Position numbers and translations under genes: made by a program. A stretch of DNA of 64,000 nt from Neoscytalidium dimidiatum (lineage: Eukaryota > Ascomycota > Dothideomycetes > Botryosphaeriales > Botryosphaeriaceae): positions 2,232,001 through 2,296,000 of the forward strand of contig CM074704.1 of NCBI GenBank assembly GCA_037367355.1. Direction: 5' to 3'. Shown piece by piece: positions 1 to 10,977 of the stretch (the first letter of the stretch is position 1; each line of letters begins with the position of its first letter). Below the pieces are notes generated by a model that saw only the letters and a list, made by a program, of their open reading frames with translations, was not told where the DNA came from and searched no databases.

Positions 1-672
1 CTTTGGTGCCATGCCGGGATCCGTGAGCACGATCTGCGCAATGATACCTATCGTGCCGTGTACTGCACCAAGATAGGCCTTGCCATGCCATTTCCAGGGC
101 CGAGGAGACTCCATGATTGCGTCGATGACCTCATCGCTGGTGTCGTCGATGAGCTCCTTGGTCGTCTCGTCGTCCTCAAATGAAGCTCTAACGAGCCGCA
201 GGAGGTAGAGGTAGCCCGCACGGCCGTATAGCCATTCATTCCCAGCTTCCTCATCAGCTGCAATAGCGGCGTAGTTGCACAACTCCTTGGCCATCTCTGC
301 GTCCTTTGCAGAGGCGGCGCCAAGTGCAAGGAGAGCCATGATGTCGTCGGCCACTCCGCATCTTTGGACTGTTGGTCCGGGATAGCTCTTCATGTGCTTT
401 TGAGCGAGCTCAAGGTAGGCAGCAGACCAGGAGCCCAGCGGATAGTCACCGATTGTCATTTCTGGATACAGCTGCTGCAAGCGGAAGAAAAGGAAAGACA
501 CGCTGGTCGGGCCATAGTAGAGACCACCTCCCGGCGGTATCTTTTCGGGAGGGTAATCGTTGACTAAGCGGACCAGGGAGGCCGTCAGCTGCTTGTAGGG
601 GTCCCTTCGAGAAAGAGGCTGGTCGTTGCGAAAGTAGCGCGGGAGGGCCTTCGGTTGCGCCGCGGTAGTCAT
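1..672 (-). CDS. LanC-like (LANCL) protein, 5' part, runs off window
   Basis: An uninterrupted frame of 224 codons starts at ATG 672 and leaves the window at base 1, so only the N-terminal half is visible. It contains NEWLYGRAGYLYLL near residue 155 and WHGKAYLGAVHGTIGI near residue 200, the helical-barrel motifs typical of eukaryotic lanthionine synthetase C-like proteins. The zinc-binding Cys/His residues of the family lie further downstream and cannot be checked. Bacterial LanC adds cysteine to dehydroamino acids; eukaryotic LANCL proteins bind glutathione and act on dehydroalanine or dehydrobutyrine in proteins. In fungi the role is not settled. No intron is needed in the visible part. 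The family call is firm; the exact function is not. Confidence 0.85.
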   Translation of the reverse strand, partial: MTTAAQPKALPRYFRNDQPLSRRDPYKQLTASLVRLVNDYPPEKIPPGGGLYYGPTSVSFLFFRLQQLYPEMTIGDYPLGSWSAAYLELAQKHMKSYPGPTVQRCGVADDIMALLALGAASAKDAEMAKELCNYAAIAADEEAGNEWLYGRAGYLYLLRLVRASFEDDETTKELIDDTSDEVIDAIMESPRPWKWHGKAYLGAVHGTIGIIAQIVLTDPGMAPK

Positions 673-1390
673 GGTGGAAGTTGGATTTGCAGTTGACGTA
701 CGCAACCGGATTGAGGGGTTGTTAGCCGCTGTGAAGCTGCACGGGATGCAGATCAGAATGTTTGGCGCAGAAGCTTGGTGATGCTGTCGGGTCAGTGCCG
801 CCAACGGAAGGGAGGCTGTGACGTAATGGGGTGGGCTGCTGCCTCAGGTCAGGAAAGGTCAACACGCGTTCCCTTGCTGTGCCGTAAATTGAGAGAGCTG
901 CGGTGAGTGAGGGATGAAACTGCTCGCAGGTTGAAGATATTTAGTCTGAACCTTGACTTGGTGGTGAGGAGGCGAGGTGGGTTAAAGGTGAACTTGGTCG
1001 TTTTTCGAGAAGGCTGGAGGTTGTTGGGCTGCGTCGCTGCGACGGCGATCCAGGCTGTCTCGTTCGCCGATGATCCTGCCCCGCGACTTGTTTCAACCCG
1101 GAAGTCTAACCTAAAACTGCCCACCCAGCCACTTTAATGGCCTTCCTCGCTGCACGTCCAGGCTTCCGGAAATTCATTACATCGAAATTATGCCGCCTGC
1201 TGACTCCCCGTTCCCTTCGTGCGAAGGGTATGTTGCGGCCAACGGCGTAGTGAAAACCGTACAGCCGATGGCCGAGTATGCATCAAGCTTGCGTAATTAG
1301 GAATCTCAATCAACGTGATTTAACCTCCTAAGAAGTCCATTGGTTTAATCCGGATATTTCATTGACAGGTCGTTGCACACATAGAGCATA
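673..1390. other. intergenic, LanC-like 5' side / OGG1 3' side
   Basis: About 720 nt lying upstream of the LanC-like gene and downstream of OGG1. Short overlapping frames on both strands have no recognisable protein content. I see no RNA gene or repeat; it presumably holds the LanC-like promoter and the OGG1 3' UTR. Confidence 0.6.
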
Positions 1391-2750
1391 TCAATATTCC
1401 CGCGCGCTTCTCGTTGTTCTTCTGACTCTCTTGACCTCCTTCTCCTTCACTTCGAGAACAGAATGTTCTTCCTCTGCCTCTCTCTTTACTCTCTTGCTTA
1501 CTGCCTTCTTCGTCGTCGTTTTTTCCACTACCGTTGCTCCATCAGGGTCTGATTTGATGGTCGTCTTCTCATCTCTTGTCTCCACTTTAGCTACCAGTCG
1601 CTCAGAAAATGCTCTCAGATCAGCTGTGAACAGTACGGAATGGGCCCACCCGGCCTCTTTGCCCCATAAGCTACGGAATTTGTTTGCGACGGCGTCGTAC
1701 GTCGCTTTGGTTAAGCTGGTGTGCTTGCCCTTTCCGAACTTGTAGTCTCGTTGCGCAATTTGCCACACTGGTTCAATGTCAGTGAAAGAACATGCGGGTT
1801 TCCATTTGCTGTCTTGCTCACCATGAGTGTCAACCGGCACGGCTTCTCCCCAACCGAGACCCATAAGACAGACACAGTCAGCCACCTTTGGCCCCACACC
1901 TTGCAAAGCAAGTAGCTGTTCATGAGCAGATCTATAACCTTCACGGCCACTCTCCACAAAATCTCCAGCTGGGCGAGCTTCGGTCCCCAATACGGGACTT
2001 TCAGGGTTCCGCAGGCTGTCCAGCCAACCATCGTCCTTCTCTGCGATCATTACCGCTGTCTGATATAAGTATTTCGCCCTGTATCCGAAGCCGAGCTGTC
2101 GTAATTGCTGTTCGACTCTGGGATCTGTCAATGCAGATGCCGGAGGGAAGTCATGGAATGCTTGTGAACCTATGTGTCCTATGAGAGGACCATAGTTCGT
2201 ACACAGCTTCTCAACCATCTGCGAAATCCTTGCGATATTGTTGTTGCTGCTGCATATGAATCCAACCAGCGCTTCCCACGCATCTTGCTTCAAGATGCGT
2301 ACACCAGTGAACTTAGGTGCCTTCTTCTTGAAGTTTGCATCCGCTGCTGCCCAATCCTCGTATAATTGTCCCAGATTCGGCTTCAGATTAAAGTAGTGCT
2401 TGATGAGGTCTAGCGTGTCATCCTCATCTGGCGCTGGGGACTCGGTTGTGGAGGGTGCTGCGGAAGGTGGAGGGGTAGGAAGTATCCTGGATGCTGCAGG
2501 GTATATAGCGCGGTAGTGGAGGTATTCAGAGTCTTGTCGAAGGGAGAGAATCCGACCATGTAATGCGCAGGACCATTCGTCCTCCTCGGATTTTCGCCAT
2601 CTGCCCGGAGAAGCGTTAGCAAGCGTCAATGATTCGCTACAACAGCACAACGTACCTGAAGGATTGACCACAACGCAGGGTCGTGTTGATGCATAACTCA
2701 GTCAGGCTCATGGGCAGCCTCCGCCATTCGGTGATGCGTAAGTTGCCCAT
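1391..2750 (-). CDS. OGG1: 8-oxoguanine DNA glycosylase/AP lyase
   Basis: Three exons are predicted: 2750-2656, 2600-1822 and 1767-1391 (416 aa). The first splice joins CGQSF to RWRKSE, restoring the family's CGQSFRW motif. The helix-hairpin-helix GPD core reads LLALQGVGPKVADCVCL then AVPVDTH, with the Lys that forms the Schiff base (GPK) and the catalytic Asp (VDTH), followed by VWQIAQRDY. This bifunctional nuclear or mitochondrial enzyme excises 8-oxoguanine opposite C in base excision repair. The C-terminus (about 60 residues) is a basic and acidic tail with KRVKR and KRVRR clusters, plausibly a nuclear localisation signal. The second intron (1821-1768) is 54 nt, in frame and stop-free. 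The gene is divergent from U2AF, 620 bp away. Confidence 0.95.
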
Positions 2751-3370
2751 TTTGGAAGAGGGTTGGGCACGTTCGAACAGACACAGTTGTGGAAATAGGA
2801 TTCAGGACGCCAGAGCGCGGGAAAGAGAATGTGATATTGTGAAGTGCAAGAAGCTAGAAGTCGCAAAAGGGGAGTCTGGTAGCTAGCAGTCTAGCGGTCC
2901 AACGAGAGAGCGAGCGGAGAGCGAGTTAGAAGACGCGACCGGCGACGCCACTCGACGCGTGCTGCCCGCGTAGTTGCGCGCGCCTTCTTGGTAATTTTTG
3001 CCTCTCTCGAAACCCGACCGACAGGCGTTTTCAAGGCACGCCGTTTCGCCGAGCCAGTATGAAAGTGAAAGTTAAAATTCGACGGAAGTCAATCCGGGTA
3101 CGGGCACAGGCGCTGCGGTGCAAAAGTGCCGTCGCGTGTGCAAGGGTGACTGGCGCGGAGTTGGGTGCCCGCCCGAGCAATGAAGCTAGCGTCGGCTAGG
3201 TTTCTTGAGCCTCGCCTGTCCAGCATCTTCAAGTGTTGTCCAGCTCCGCGACCCTACACCCAACCTCCCACCCCACCCATCTTCCAAACATCGCTCGTGC
3301 TTGCTTAGCTCGGCGGCCTCTCAATCGCGCAGGTCGAAGTCATCCAACCTTTTGCGCCCGTCTGCCGAAC
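2751..3370. promoter_or_regulatory. shared upstream region of OGG1 and U2AF2
   Basis: A 620-nt gap separates the divergent ATGs at 2750 and 3371, so promoters and 5' leaders of both genes must lie here. The U2AF side is pyrimidine-rich (about 3230-3360). I recognise no defined factor site. Confidence 0.5.
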
Positions 3371-5346
3371 ATGAACGGCGACAGAGGTGCGTCGCTTCAG
3401 CTCAGTTCTTCATCCGCTCAAGATGCTGACTTCTCTTCAAACAGATGGCGGCCGCTCGCGCGACCATTATGTAAGCTGCTCAAAATTACCACGCGCCAAT
3501 CGAACTGTACTGACATCTTCGCTCTTCAAGTCTTCACGCGGAGACCGCGATGACCGCCGCGACCGCGACCGCGACCGGGACAGGGACCGCCGCCGTCGCT
3601 CCAGATCTCCTGGCCACCGTGGCTCGCGACGCGACTACGAGGTAGATACTTACTCCTCTAGCCGCGACTACAGGGAGCGGGAGCGTGAGGATCGTTATGC
3701 GGGGAGGGACAGGCACCGGGACGACCGCTGGGATAGAGACCGTGGCTCGCGCAGAGAGAGGCGGGACGACGAAGAGAGGCCATCGCGCCGGGAACGCGAC
3801 CTGATCGACGACCGTGGCGGGCGTGGTAGGAGGGAGAGAGATGAGTTTGGTGGACGCGGAGGTGGTGGCGGCGGCGGCGGCGGTGGTGGTGGTGGTGGTG
3901 GTGGTGGTGGTGGTAGGAGGAGGAGCGCGTCGCCGCCACCGAAGAAGAGGGAACCCACGCCGGACCTCACCGATGTTGTCCCCATTCTGGAGCGTAAGCG
4001 GCGCATGACACAATGGGACATCAAACCGCCCGGATATGAAAATGTCACTGCAGAGCAGGCCAAACTGTCCGGCATGTTCCCTCTGCCTGGCGCCCCCCGT
4101 CAACAACCTATGGACCCCAGCCGTCTCCAGGCATTCATGAACCAGCCAGCGGGGTCGGCGAGCGCTTCTGCTCTCAAACCTTCAAATTCGCGGCAATCGA
4201 AGCGTCTCTTCGTTTACAACTTCCCTGCCTCCACAACCGACGATGCTATTCAGGACTTTTTCAACCTCCAGCTCAATCACCTCAACGTCATTTCCAGCTC
4301 TGATCCCTGTATTTCAGCCCAGATTTCCAAGGACCGCACTTTCGCATTGTGCGAGTTTAAGACCCCCGAGGATACTACGATGGCATTGGCTTTGGATGGC
4401 CAGTCGATGGAGGCGGAAGATGCATCGAATGGAGCTAGCAACGGAGGCCACTCCGGACTTAAAATCAGTCGTCCCAAAGATTACATCGTACCGGCACAGG
4501 GCGATGACTCTGACTACCAGGAAGGTGTCGTCTCAAACAAGGTTAAGGACGGCCCGCACAAGATTTGCATCTCGCAGATTCCGATCTACCTCACGGAGGA
4601 GCAGGTTACGGAGCTGCTCACGTCATTTGGTGAGCTCAAGGCTTTCACGCTGGTGAAGGATACTGGCACCGACCAGTCTAAGGTAAGGAGAGAGCCTTTT
4701 TACTGGTGATTACCAATACTGACTCCCCGCAAAAAGGGCATTGCATTCTGCGAATATGTAGACAACGCTGCGACCGACATCGCTGTCGAAGGTCTGAACG
4801 GAATGGAGATTGCGGAGGAAAGTTTGAAGGTTCGGAAAGCATGCGTTGGTATTCAGCAAGCCTCAGGCCTAGAGATGGGCGTGAACGCGATGTCTATGCT
4901 CGCCGGAACCTCTTCAGGTGATGTTGAGCAAGGCCGTGTTCTGATGCTGCTCAACATGGTTACTGAACAGGAGTTGATGGATCCTCAGGAATATGAAGGT
5001 AAGTGTCTACCATCCCAGTTGGCATGGATGACGGATAATTCTCTGACAGGTCCGAAGAAATCCTCGAGGATGTTCATGAAGAGTGCAGCAAGTACGGACA
5101 AGTCAAAGAGCTCAAGATTCCCCGGCCGCAGCCGCCTAAGGAGAACAAGGGTGTCGGAAAGATCTTCGTCAAATATGACACTCCTGAGTCGGCTCAGAAA
5201 GCTCTGCGCGCTCTGGCCGGACGGAAGTTCGCGGACCGTACCGTTGTTGTTACCTTCTTTGCCGAGGTAGACTCATCCTTAAGCCTCGATCGTGACTGCA
5301 CACGCTGACCTTTTGATAGGAATATTTCGACGTCGACGCTTGGTAA
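3371..5346 (+). CDS. U2AF2: splicing factor U2AF large subunit (U2AF65)
   Basis: Six exons are predicted: 3371-3386, 3445-3470, 3531-4682, 4737-4998, 5058-5266 and 5320-5346 (563 aa). Order: an N-terminal RS/RD-rich region with many Arg-Asp repeats; a glycine tract; a small-subunit binding motif with key Trp (MTQWDIKPPGYENV, like WDVPPPGFEHI of the human protein); RRM1 from KRLFVYNFPAS; RRM2 from HKICISQIPIYLT; and a C-terminal UHM-type RRM from GRVLMLLNMVT to EEYFDVDAW. It binds the polypyrimidine tract at 3' splice sites and recruits U2 snRNP in the nucleus. The fifth exon is taken to start after GAAG at 5057, because that gives EYEEILEDV, the conserved UHM start. The call is secure; the first two small exons are predicted from frame and splice signals. 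Confidence 0.93.
3857..3917 (+). repeat. GGN/GGT trinucleotide tract encoding about 20 glycines
   Basis: A run of GGT/GGC triplets inside the U2AF large subunit gene encodes an almost pure glycine tract between the RS region and the small-subunit binding motif. The repeat purity suggests length variation between isolates. Confidence 0.9.
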
Positions 5347-5907
5347 AGGGCAGCCTGTCTTGGCTGGCGATACCAATCGCTTTGGGGGGTTGTGGTTCAC
5401 GGCGTCTTTGGCTTCGAGCAGATTGATCTCAAATGGCATTGGGGGTTGGGGCCCGTTTGATATGCGTAGCCTCGCGGGAGCGATTCGCCTGTAATTCTAG
5501 CGGAGCTTGGGTAGCTGGTCACTAAAAAAGCACGAGGCTTCGGGGGGCAGATGCGGTGGAGGGCCTGGAACTGAAAATATGTATACGCGCCGTGCCTGCA
5601 GCAGAGGCCGGCAATTTGAATCGGTGTCATATTAAGCGTGTTCATGTAGATCGGTATACCCCGCGTGCCGGAATTTTATGGGCGTCGTTAGCAGGGCGAT
5701 CGGGGGCGGCGATTTGATTGACGAAGGCTCGTCATTCGACTATCTCGCTTACACGACGCCTCCACGGCTTGTCTAACCCCAAACCCGCTCGTTCTTGAGG
5801 CAACCGGTCTCTCTTATTATGCGGGATTGTCGCGTGCTTCCTAGCATGATATCACCGAAGGGTCCTCGGCAGGACAACTTGCTCCGCCAGCCCGCACCAC
5901 CTGTATA
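5347..5907. other. intergenic, U2AF 3' side / dehydratase 5' side
   Basis: About 560 nt between two plus-strand genes. I see no supported ORF, RNA gene or repeat. It holds the U2AF 3' UTR and the promoter of the dehydratase gene. Confidence 0.55.
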
Positions 5908-7495
5908 ATGTCGGCAGCTAGTAGTCCACTTGAAGAGCTGAGCCCGATCAGCAGGCGATCCCGTAAGTTGAGTCGGAAACTGGTGGAACACAGCAGAGCG
6001 CGCGCAACACCAGGGCGGGAGGCCCCGCAAGCAGAAGATACTCACCGGACGCAGGTCGCCGCAGCTCGACGGTCCTCAACCCGCGCTTCTATGTCGACAA
6101 CGCAATATGGCAGCAAGCACCCGTCCTAACGGGTACAACCAAGTTCGAGGCGCTCTCCGACGCGCACAACATCATGGTGACTGGAGGAGCGGGCTTCATG
6201 TACGTCGCAACACCGCAACGCGGAAGCTACGCGCTGTGGAACGGCGGCCTTGAGCGAGCTTGCTGACGAGGGGAGCGAACGCAGCGCTTGCTGGTTCGTC
6301 CGTCATCTCACGTTGACGTACCCAGACAAATACCGCATCTATTCGTTCGACAAGCTGGACTACTGCGCATCGCTCAACAACACCCGCATCCTCGACAAAG
6401 CGCCCAACTTTACGTTCGTCCAGGGCGACATCACTTCCCCAGCCGACGTCCGACGCTGCCTCCGCGCCCACGACATAGACACCATCTGCCACTTCGCCGC
6501 GCAGTCGCACGTCGACCTGAGCTTCGGGAACTCGTACCAGTTCACGAACACGAATGTATACGGCACACACGTCCTACTTGAAAGCGCGAAGGCACATGGA
6601 GTCAAGAAGTTCATCCACATTTCCACGGACGAGGTGTACGGGGAGGTGGAGGAGAATGGCGACGAGCTAGGGGAAACCAGCCTGCTGTCGCCTACAAACC
6701 CATATTCGGCGAGCAAGGCTGCAGCGGAGATGATGGTGAACGCATACTGGAAGAGCTTCAAACTGCCGGTCATCATCGTTCGCGCGAACAACGTGTACGG
6801 GCCGCACCAGTTCCCAGAAAGTAAGAATAGTACAAGCACACTTATCTTTTTCCTGCCCACACTCTCCACTCCGCACAGATCAAGCCGGGGAAGCGATGCT
6901 GATCAGTCACACCACAGAGATCATTCCTAAGTTCGCGATGCTTCTACACCGCGGCCGCAAGCTCCTGCTGCACGGCGACGGCACCCCCACGCGGCGATAC
7001 CTGTATGCGGGCGACATCACGGACGCGCTGGACACGATATTCCACAAGGGCGCAGTAGGCCAGATATACAACATCGCGTCGAAGGACGAGATATCCAACA
7101 AGGAGTTGTGTCGCAGGCTGCTGAAGCTGTACGGGCTGCCGTGCAACACGGCCGAGGAGTTCAAGCGGTGGGTGGAGCACACGGAGGACCGGCCGTTCAA
7201 CGACCACCGATACGCGACGGACGGGTCGAAACTGGCGCGGCTCGGATGGCGGCAGCAGACGAGCTTCGAGGAAGGGTTGCGCATCACGGTGGATTGGTAC
7301 CGGCGTTTCGGCGAGGTATGGTGGGGAGACATCAGCCGCATCCTGACGCCGTTTCCCGTGGTCGAGGGGAACGAGATCTTCACGCAGGAGGAGCACGAAG
7401 CGCTAGACGAGGGGACGCAGACGGAAGAAGATGAGGAGTATGTATGGAACGACAGGGCGTTATACCATTTGCAGGCGTCTGGAGGTACAGTGTGA
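5908..7495 (+). CDS. NDP-glucose 4,6-dehydratase (RmlB/RHM-type extended SDR)
   Basis: Four exons are predicted: 5908-5962, 6055-6199, 6285-6820 and 6918-7495 (437 aa). The NAD-binding motif TGGAGFI lies near residue 60, the dehydratase signature STDEVYGE near 170, and the catalytic YSASK Tyr/Lys follows. These mark enzymes that turn dTDP- or UDP-glucose into the 4-keto-6-deoxy sugar, the first step to rhamnose-type sugars. Fungal members are generally discussed as UDP-glucose dehydratases, but the sugar nucleotide cannot be read from sequence. An N-terminal extension of about 55 residues precedes the fold. The last intron has two in-frame acceptors; I chose 6917 because it gives the family's PEKIIPKF. 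No epimerase/reductase partner gene is adjacent. Confidence 0.88.
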
Positions 7496-8229
7496 GGGGG
7501 GAGGCAGCATATTTTGGCACGCAGCGCATATTTTTGGGAAGATTCGGACGCGAGAGTGGAGCATTTCTAGCGAAGACCAATTAGATTGATAAGATACCAA
7601 TATGCACACAAGAAGGCATCCAAGGCAATTCATCATGCAGCTCCATCGCGGGGTGGGAATTCATTCCCAGCTATGAAAGGGCAGCCAGTTCGTGGACCCT
7701 GATCAGGCGCCAAGGCCGCCATCGGTGGCGGTAGCGGAGGCGGAGCGACAGGCGGGACACTGGGGCCCTGGGCCTGCGGGCAGCGCGAATCGCCCGCAGC
7801 CAAACGCCTGCGCGCGCGCGCGAGAGCTGGGAACCGCCCCTCGGCCCCCGTATCTCGCAGCCCAAAGTGAGACGTGCACCGCCTCAGACTGACATACGCA
7901 GCCAGTCGCTCGCCAGCCTCCCACCTCCCCCCCCCTTCTCACCTGGGCGACAACCTTCTTTTACCCTTCAACACGCGCTGCTGCCTTGTCCAAGCAATCC
8001 CGCAGCGAATTAACCCCGACACGAGAAAGTCTTGAGGGCCTCGCGTCATATCACCAACCCAACCCTTGGTTCGGAAACTCCCTTTAAGCTTCCCGCTCCC
8101 CTTTAAACAATTACCCAAACCGAACGACCTCGCAACCCCTCCAACGAAACAACCTACAACGAAAACCTCCCCCACGAACCAGGACAAAGCTCGGAGAAGA
8201 GAATTAAATACGACCTCCCCCTACCAAAA
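7496..8229. other. intergenic with C-rich leader before SEC9
   Basis: About 730 nt. The first half is GC-rich with no protein signal. From about 7900 to 8229 the plus strand is rich in C and pyrimidine tracts interrupted by A, typical of a fungal promoter and 5' leader. No other feature is seen. Confidence 0.55.
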
Positions 8230-9719
8230 ATGGGCCTCTTCAGCAAAAAGGACAAGTCCTCCGACGCCGCCAGCGACGCCGACCGCAACGCCCTCTTCGG
8301 CAGCAAGAAGGGCTCGCCCGCCGCCTCGTCCTCCAACAACCCCTACGCCCAGGCCCCCGGCAGCGCCGCCGCGCCGCCTCCCTACTCCGGCGGCGGTGGC
8401 CTCAGCGACCGCGCCCGCGCCGAGAAGACGCCCGTCCCGCCGGGCGGCTACGGCGGGTCCGGAGGCAGCTACGGCGGCGCGGGCGCGTACGGGCAGGACA
8501 GGTACGGCGGCGGCAGTGGTGGTGGTGGCGGCGGCAGCACGGCGAGCAGGTACGGCGCCGGTGGGTACGGCGGCATGGGCGACGCCGACTCCGGCAGGCA
8601 GGAGCTGTTCGGCAACGCGGCGCAGCGCGTGCAGCAGAACGGCCCGCCGTCGGGCGCGGGCGGGTACGGCGGCACCATGGGCGGCGGTGCTGCTGGCGGC
8701 GCGGGCGGCGGGTACGGGTCGTACGCGGACAGGCAGCTGACGGCGGAGGAGGAAGAGGAGGAGGACGTGCAGGCGGCGAAGCAGCAGATCAAGTTCAGTA
8801 AGTTTCCTGACCTTACCGCGGGCATTTGGGGGGATGCGGTTTATGTGTTTGTGTGAGGAATCGGTGCTGACGGTGGAACAGTGAAGCAGCAGGACGTCTC
8901 GTCGACGAGGAACGCGCTCCGTTTGGCGGCTCAGGCTGAGGAGACGGGTCGGGACACGTTGGCGAGGTTGGGCGCACAGGGAGAGAGTGAGTGGTGCCCC
9001 GTTCGGAGCTCTGCTCCTGGGAGCGCAGGGCGGAGGTGCTAACGCGTCGGCTCACAGGAATCCACAACACGGAGAGGAACCTCGACCTCGCGGAGAACCA
9101 GAACAGGCTCGCGGAGGAGAAGGCCCGCGAGCTCAAGACGTTGAACAAGTCCATGTTCGCGTAAGTGACCATCTGTACCCTTTTTGCAGTTCGTGGGAGG
9201 TCAATTGCTAATGTTCTTCACAGCATGCACGTCTCCAATCCCTTCACCGCGTCCAAGCGCCGCGAGGCCCGCGACGAGGCCATCATGGAGACACACCGCA
9301 AGGAGCGCCAGCAGCGCGAAGAAACGCGCGCCGCGGCTTTCGAGTCGTCGCAGCGCCAGCAGCAAATGCAGCGCGAGATCGGCCGTGGCGGCCCCGGTGG
9401 CAACCGCGCTGCAAACCTGGCCGAGCGCTCCAAATACCAGTTCGAGGCCGACTCGGACGACGACGAGATGGAGAACGAGATCGACTCCAACCTCGACGCC
9501 CTGCACGGCGCCGCCGGTCGTCTCAAGGGTCTGGCTAGCGCCATGGGTAAGGAGGTCGACGAGCAGAACAAGCATATTGCCCGGATTACGGATAAGGTGA
9601 GTTCTCACTTCAGCTTACCCACGGCTTCGTTGGCGTCTTTGCTAATGTTGTAATTCTAGACCGACCGTGTCGACGACCAGATCGCTATGAACCGTGCCCG
9701 CCTGGACCGCATCAAATAA
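8230..9719 (+). CDS. SEC9: plasma-membrane t-SNARE, SNAP-25/Sec9 family
   Basis: Five exons are predicted: 8230-8797, 8882-8986, 9058-9160, 9224-9596 and 9660-9719 (402 aa). The first 180 residues are Gly/Ser/Ala-rich and low complexity, with an NPYAQ segment and GGYGG repeats. Two SNARE helices follow: a Qb helix beginning at KQQDVSSTRNAL with zero-layer Gln in LGAQGERI, and a C-terminal Qc helix ending ARLDRIK with Gln in VDEQNKHI. There is no membrane segment, as expected for this family. An NPF motif (VSNPF) sits between the helices, as in yeast Sec9. It pairs with syntaxin and synaptobrevin for fusion of secretory vesicles at the plasma membrane. It is convergent with the exocyst gene SEC10. 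Confidence 0.93.
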
Positions 9720-10977
9720 GGAGAGACAATGTCCGAGACTGTAGCAGAGAGGAGAAACACAGACCCTCTCCGCTACCTTTGTACATACATACCCTCGCCA
9801 TCATCTTTTTTCCTTGAAAGCGAAACTCGATAAAAAGACGGTGGGACGGAGAGATGACGAATGCGGGCATTGAACCATTGGAAAAGTGGAGGACACATCT
9901 CCTTTCATAGCTCTGAGAGGGCACTTCTGAGGCGTTACTGGGGCCATCACCATTAACTCATTTTTGTTATGGCATGAGATTTTCCGAACTACTTTATGCG
10001 ATGCTTACATGTCGTATCTTTTTCGGCCTGTCGCTTTCCGTTACTCGCAAGCATGTGTAATAGACGGTGAAATGAAAGAAGAGGACGCGAGCTCAGGGCC
10101 GTCCCGTCTCTCTTACACTCCGAATGATCGACCGCGTTATCCGTTCTGATTCAGAGTGGCCTGTCAGCCAGACGTGGCCTCCTCGTCTCTTCAAGCCGGA
10201 CTCGAGGACTCGGCCTATTGCCTCTTGATGCACGCGGAGGTATCGAGCGATGGCCGCCGCCTGGGGGTCAAAGACGCAGCTGAGACAGTTTCGGCACGAC
10301 GCAGCAATGCAGTGGGTGCGTGCGACAGCGATGGTGGCGGTGCTGCCCAGCCATGTCGTACTGGAAACCCGCAGTGAAGGTGATGACGTGTGCGCTTAGT
10401 GCTGGTGCTTGCGGCCGGCTTGGAATCCCGGTGGACAGAAGAGGTTGTCATGTCGTACTCGGGTTCAGGATATCCCTCGTGGGGTTTTGCCCATCCGAGC
10501 ATAGTGACCACAATCTATATTGTAGTGGGACACGCTCCCGCTTTCGTAGATTAAACACATGGACAATGTTGATTTCTCCGTGCCTTTTCGCCATGATATA
10601 CTGCCCGGTATCTCGTAGGATGCAATTCAGAATCCACGATATGCAAGCACCAATGCCCACCCTTTGCAAACATCAAACGACAGATTGATATCATACGCTC
10701 AGAATCAGAGATAGGGAATAAAGAAATTTAGAAAGGAACCAACGAAGGCGTCCCAGCTTGCCCAGCAACCCCAAAACGCCTCTTTTTCCCACGCACACAC
10801 CACACTCCTATGCTGCTTCAATGCGTAATATGATGAACATAATGAAGTTGAACCACGCATATGCTTACCACCCAAATGGCGAAGTAAGAGAGAAAAAGAA
10901 AGCAATTCGACGCCTGTCCCATGTCCCCAGACTTTGTCCACCACCCCCAACTCCATCTCGAACGACAATCATCATAT
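9720..10977. other. intergenic between convergent SEC9 and SEC10
   Basis: About 1.26 kb containing the 3' ends of both genes. Several overlapping frames of 60-120 codons occur on both strands, but none has a recognisable motif or a plausible splice structure. No RNA gene is apparent. Confidence 0.55.
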
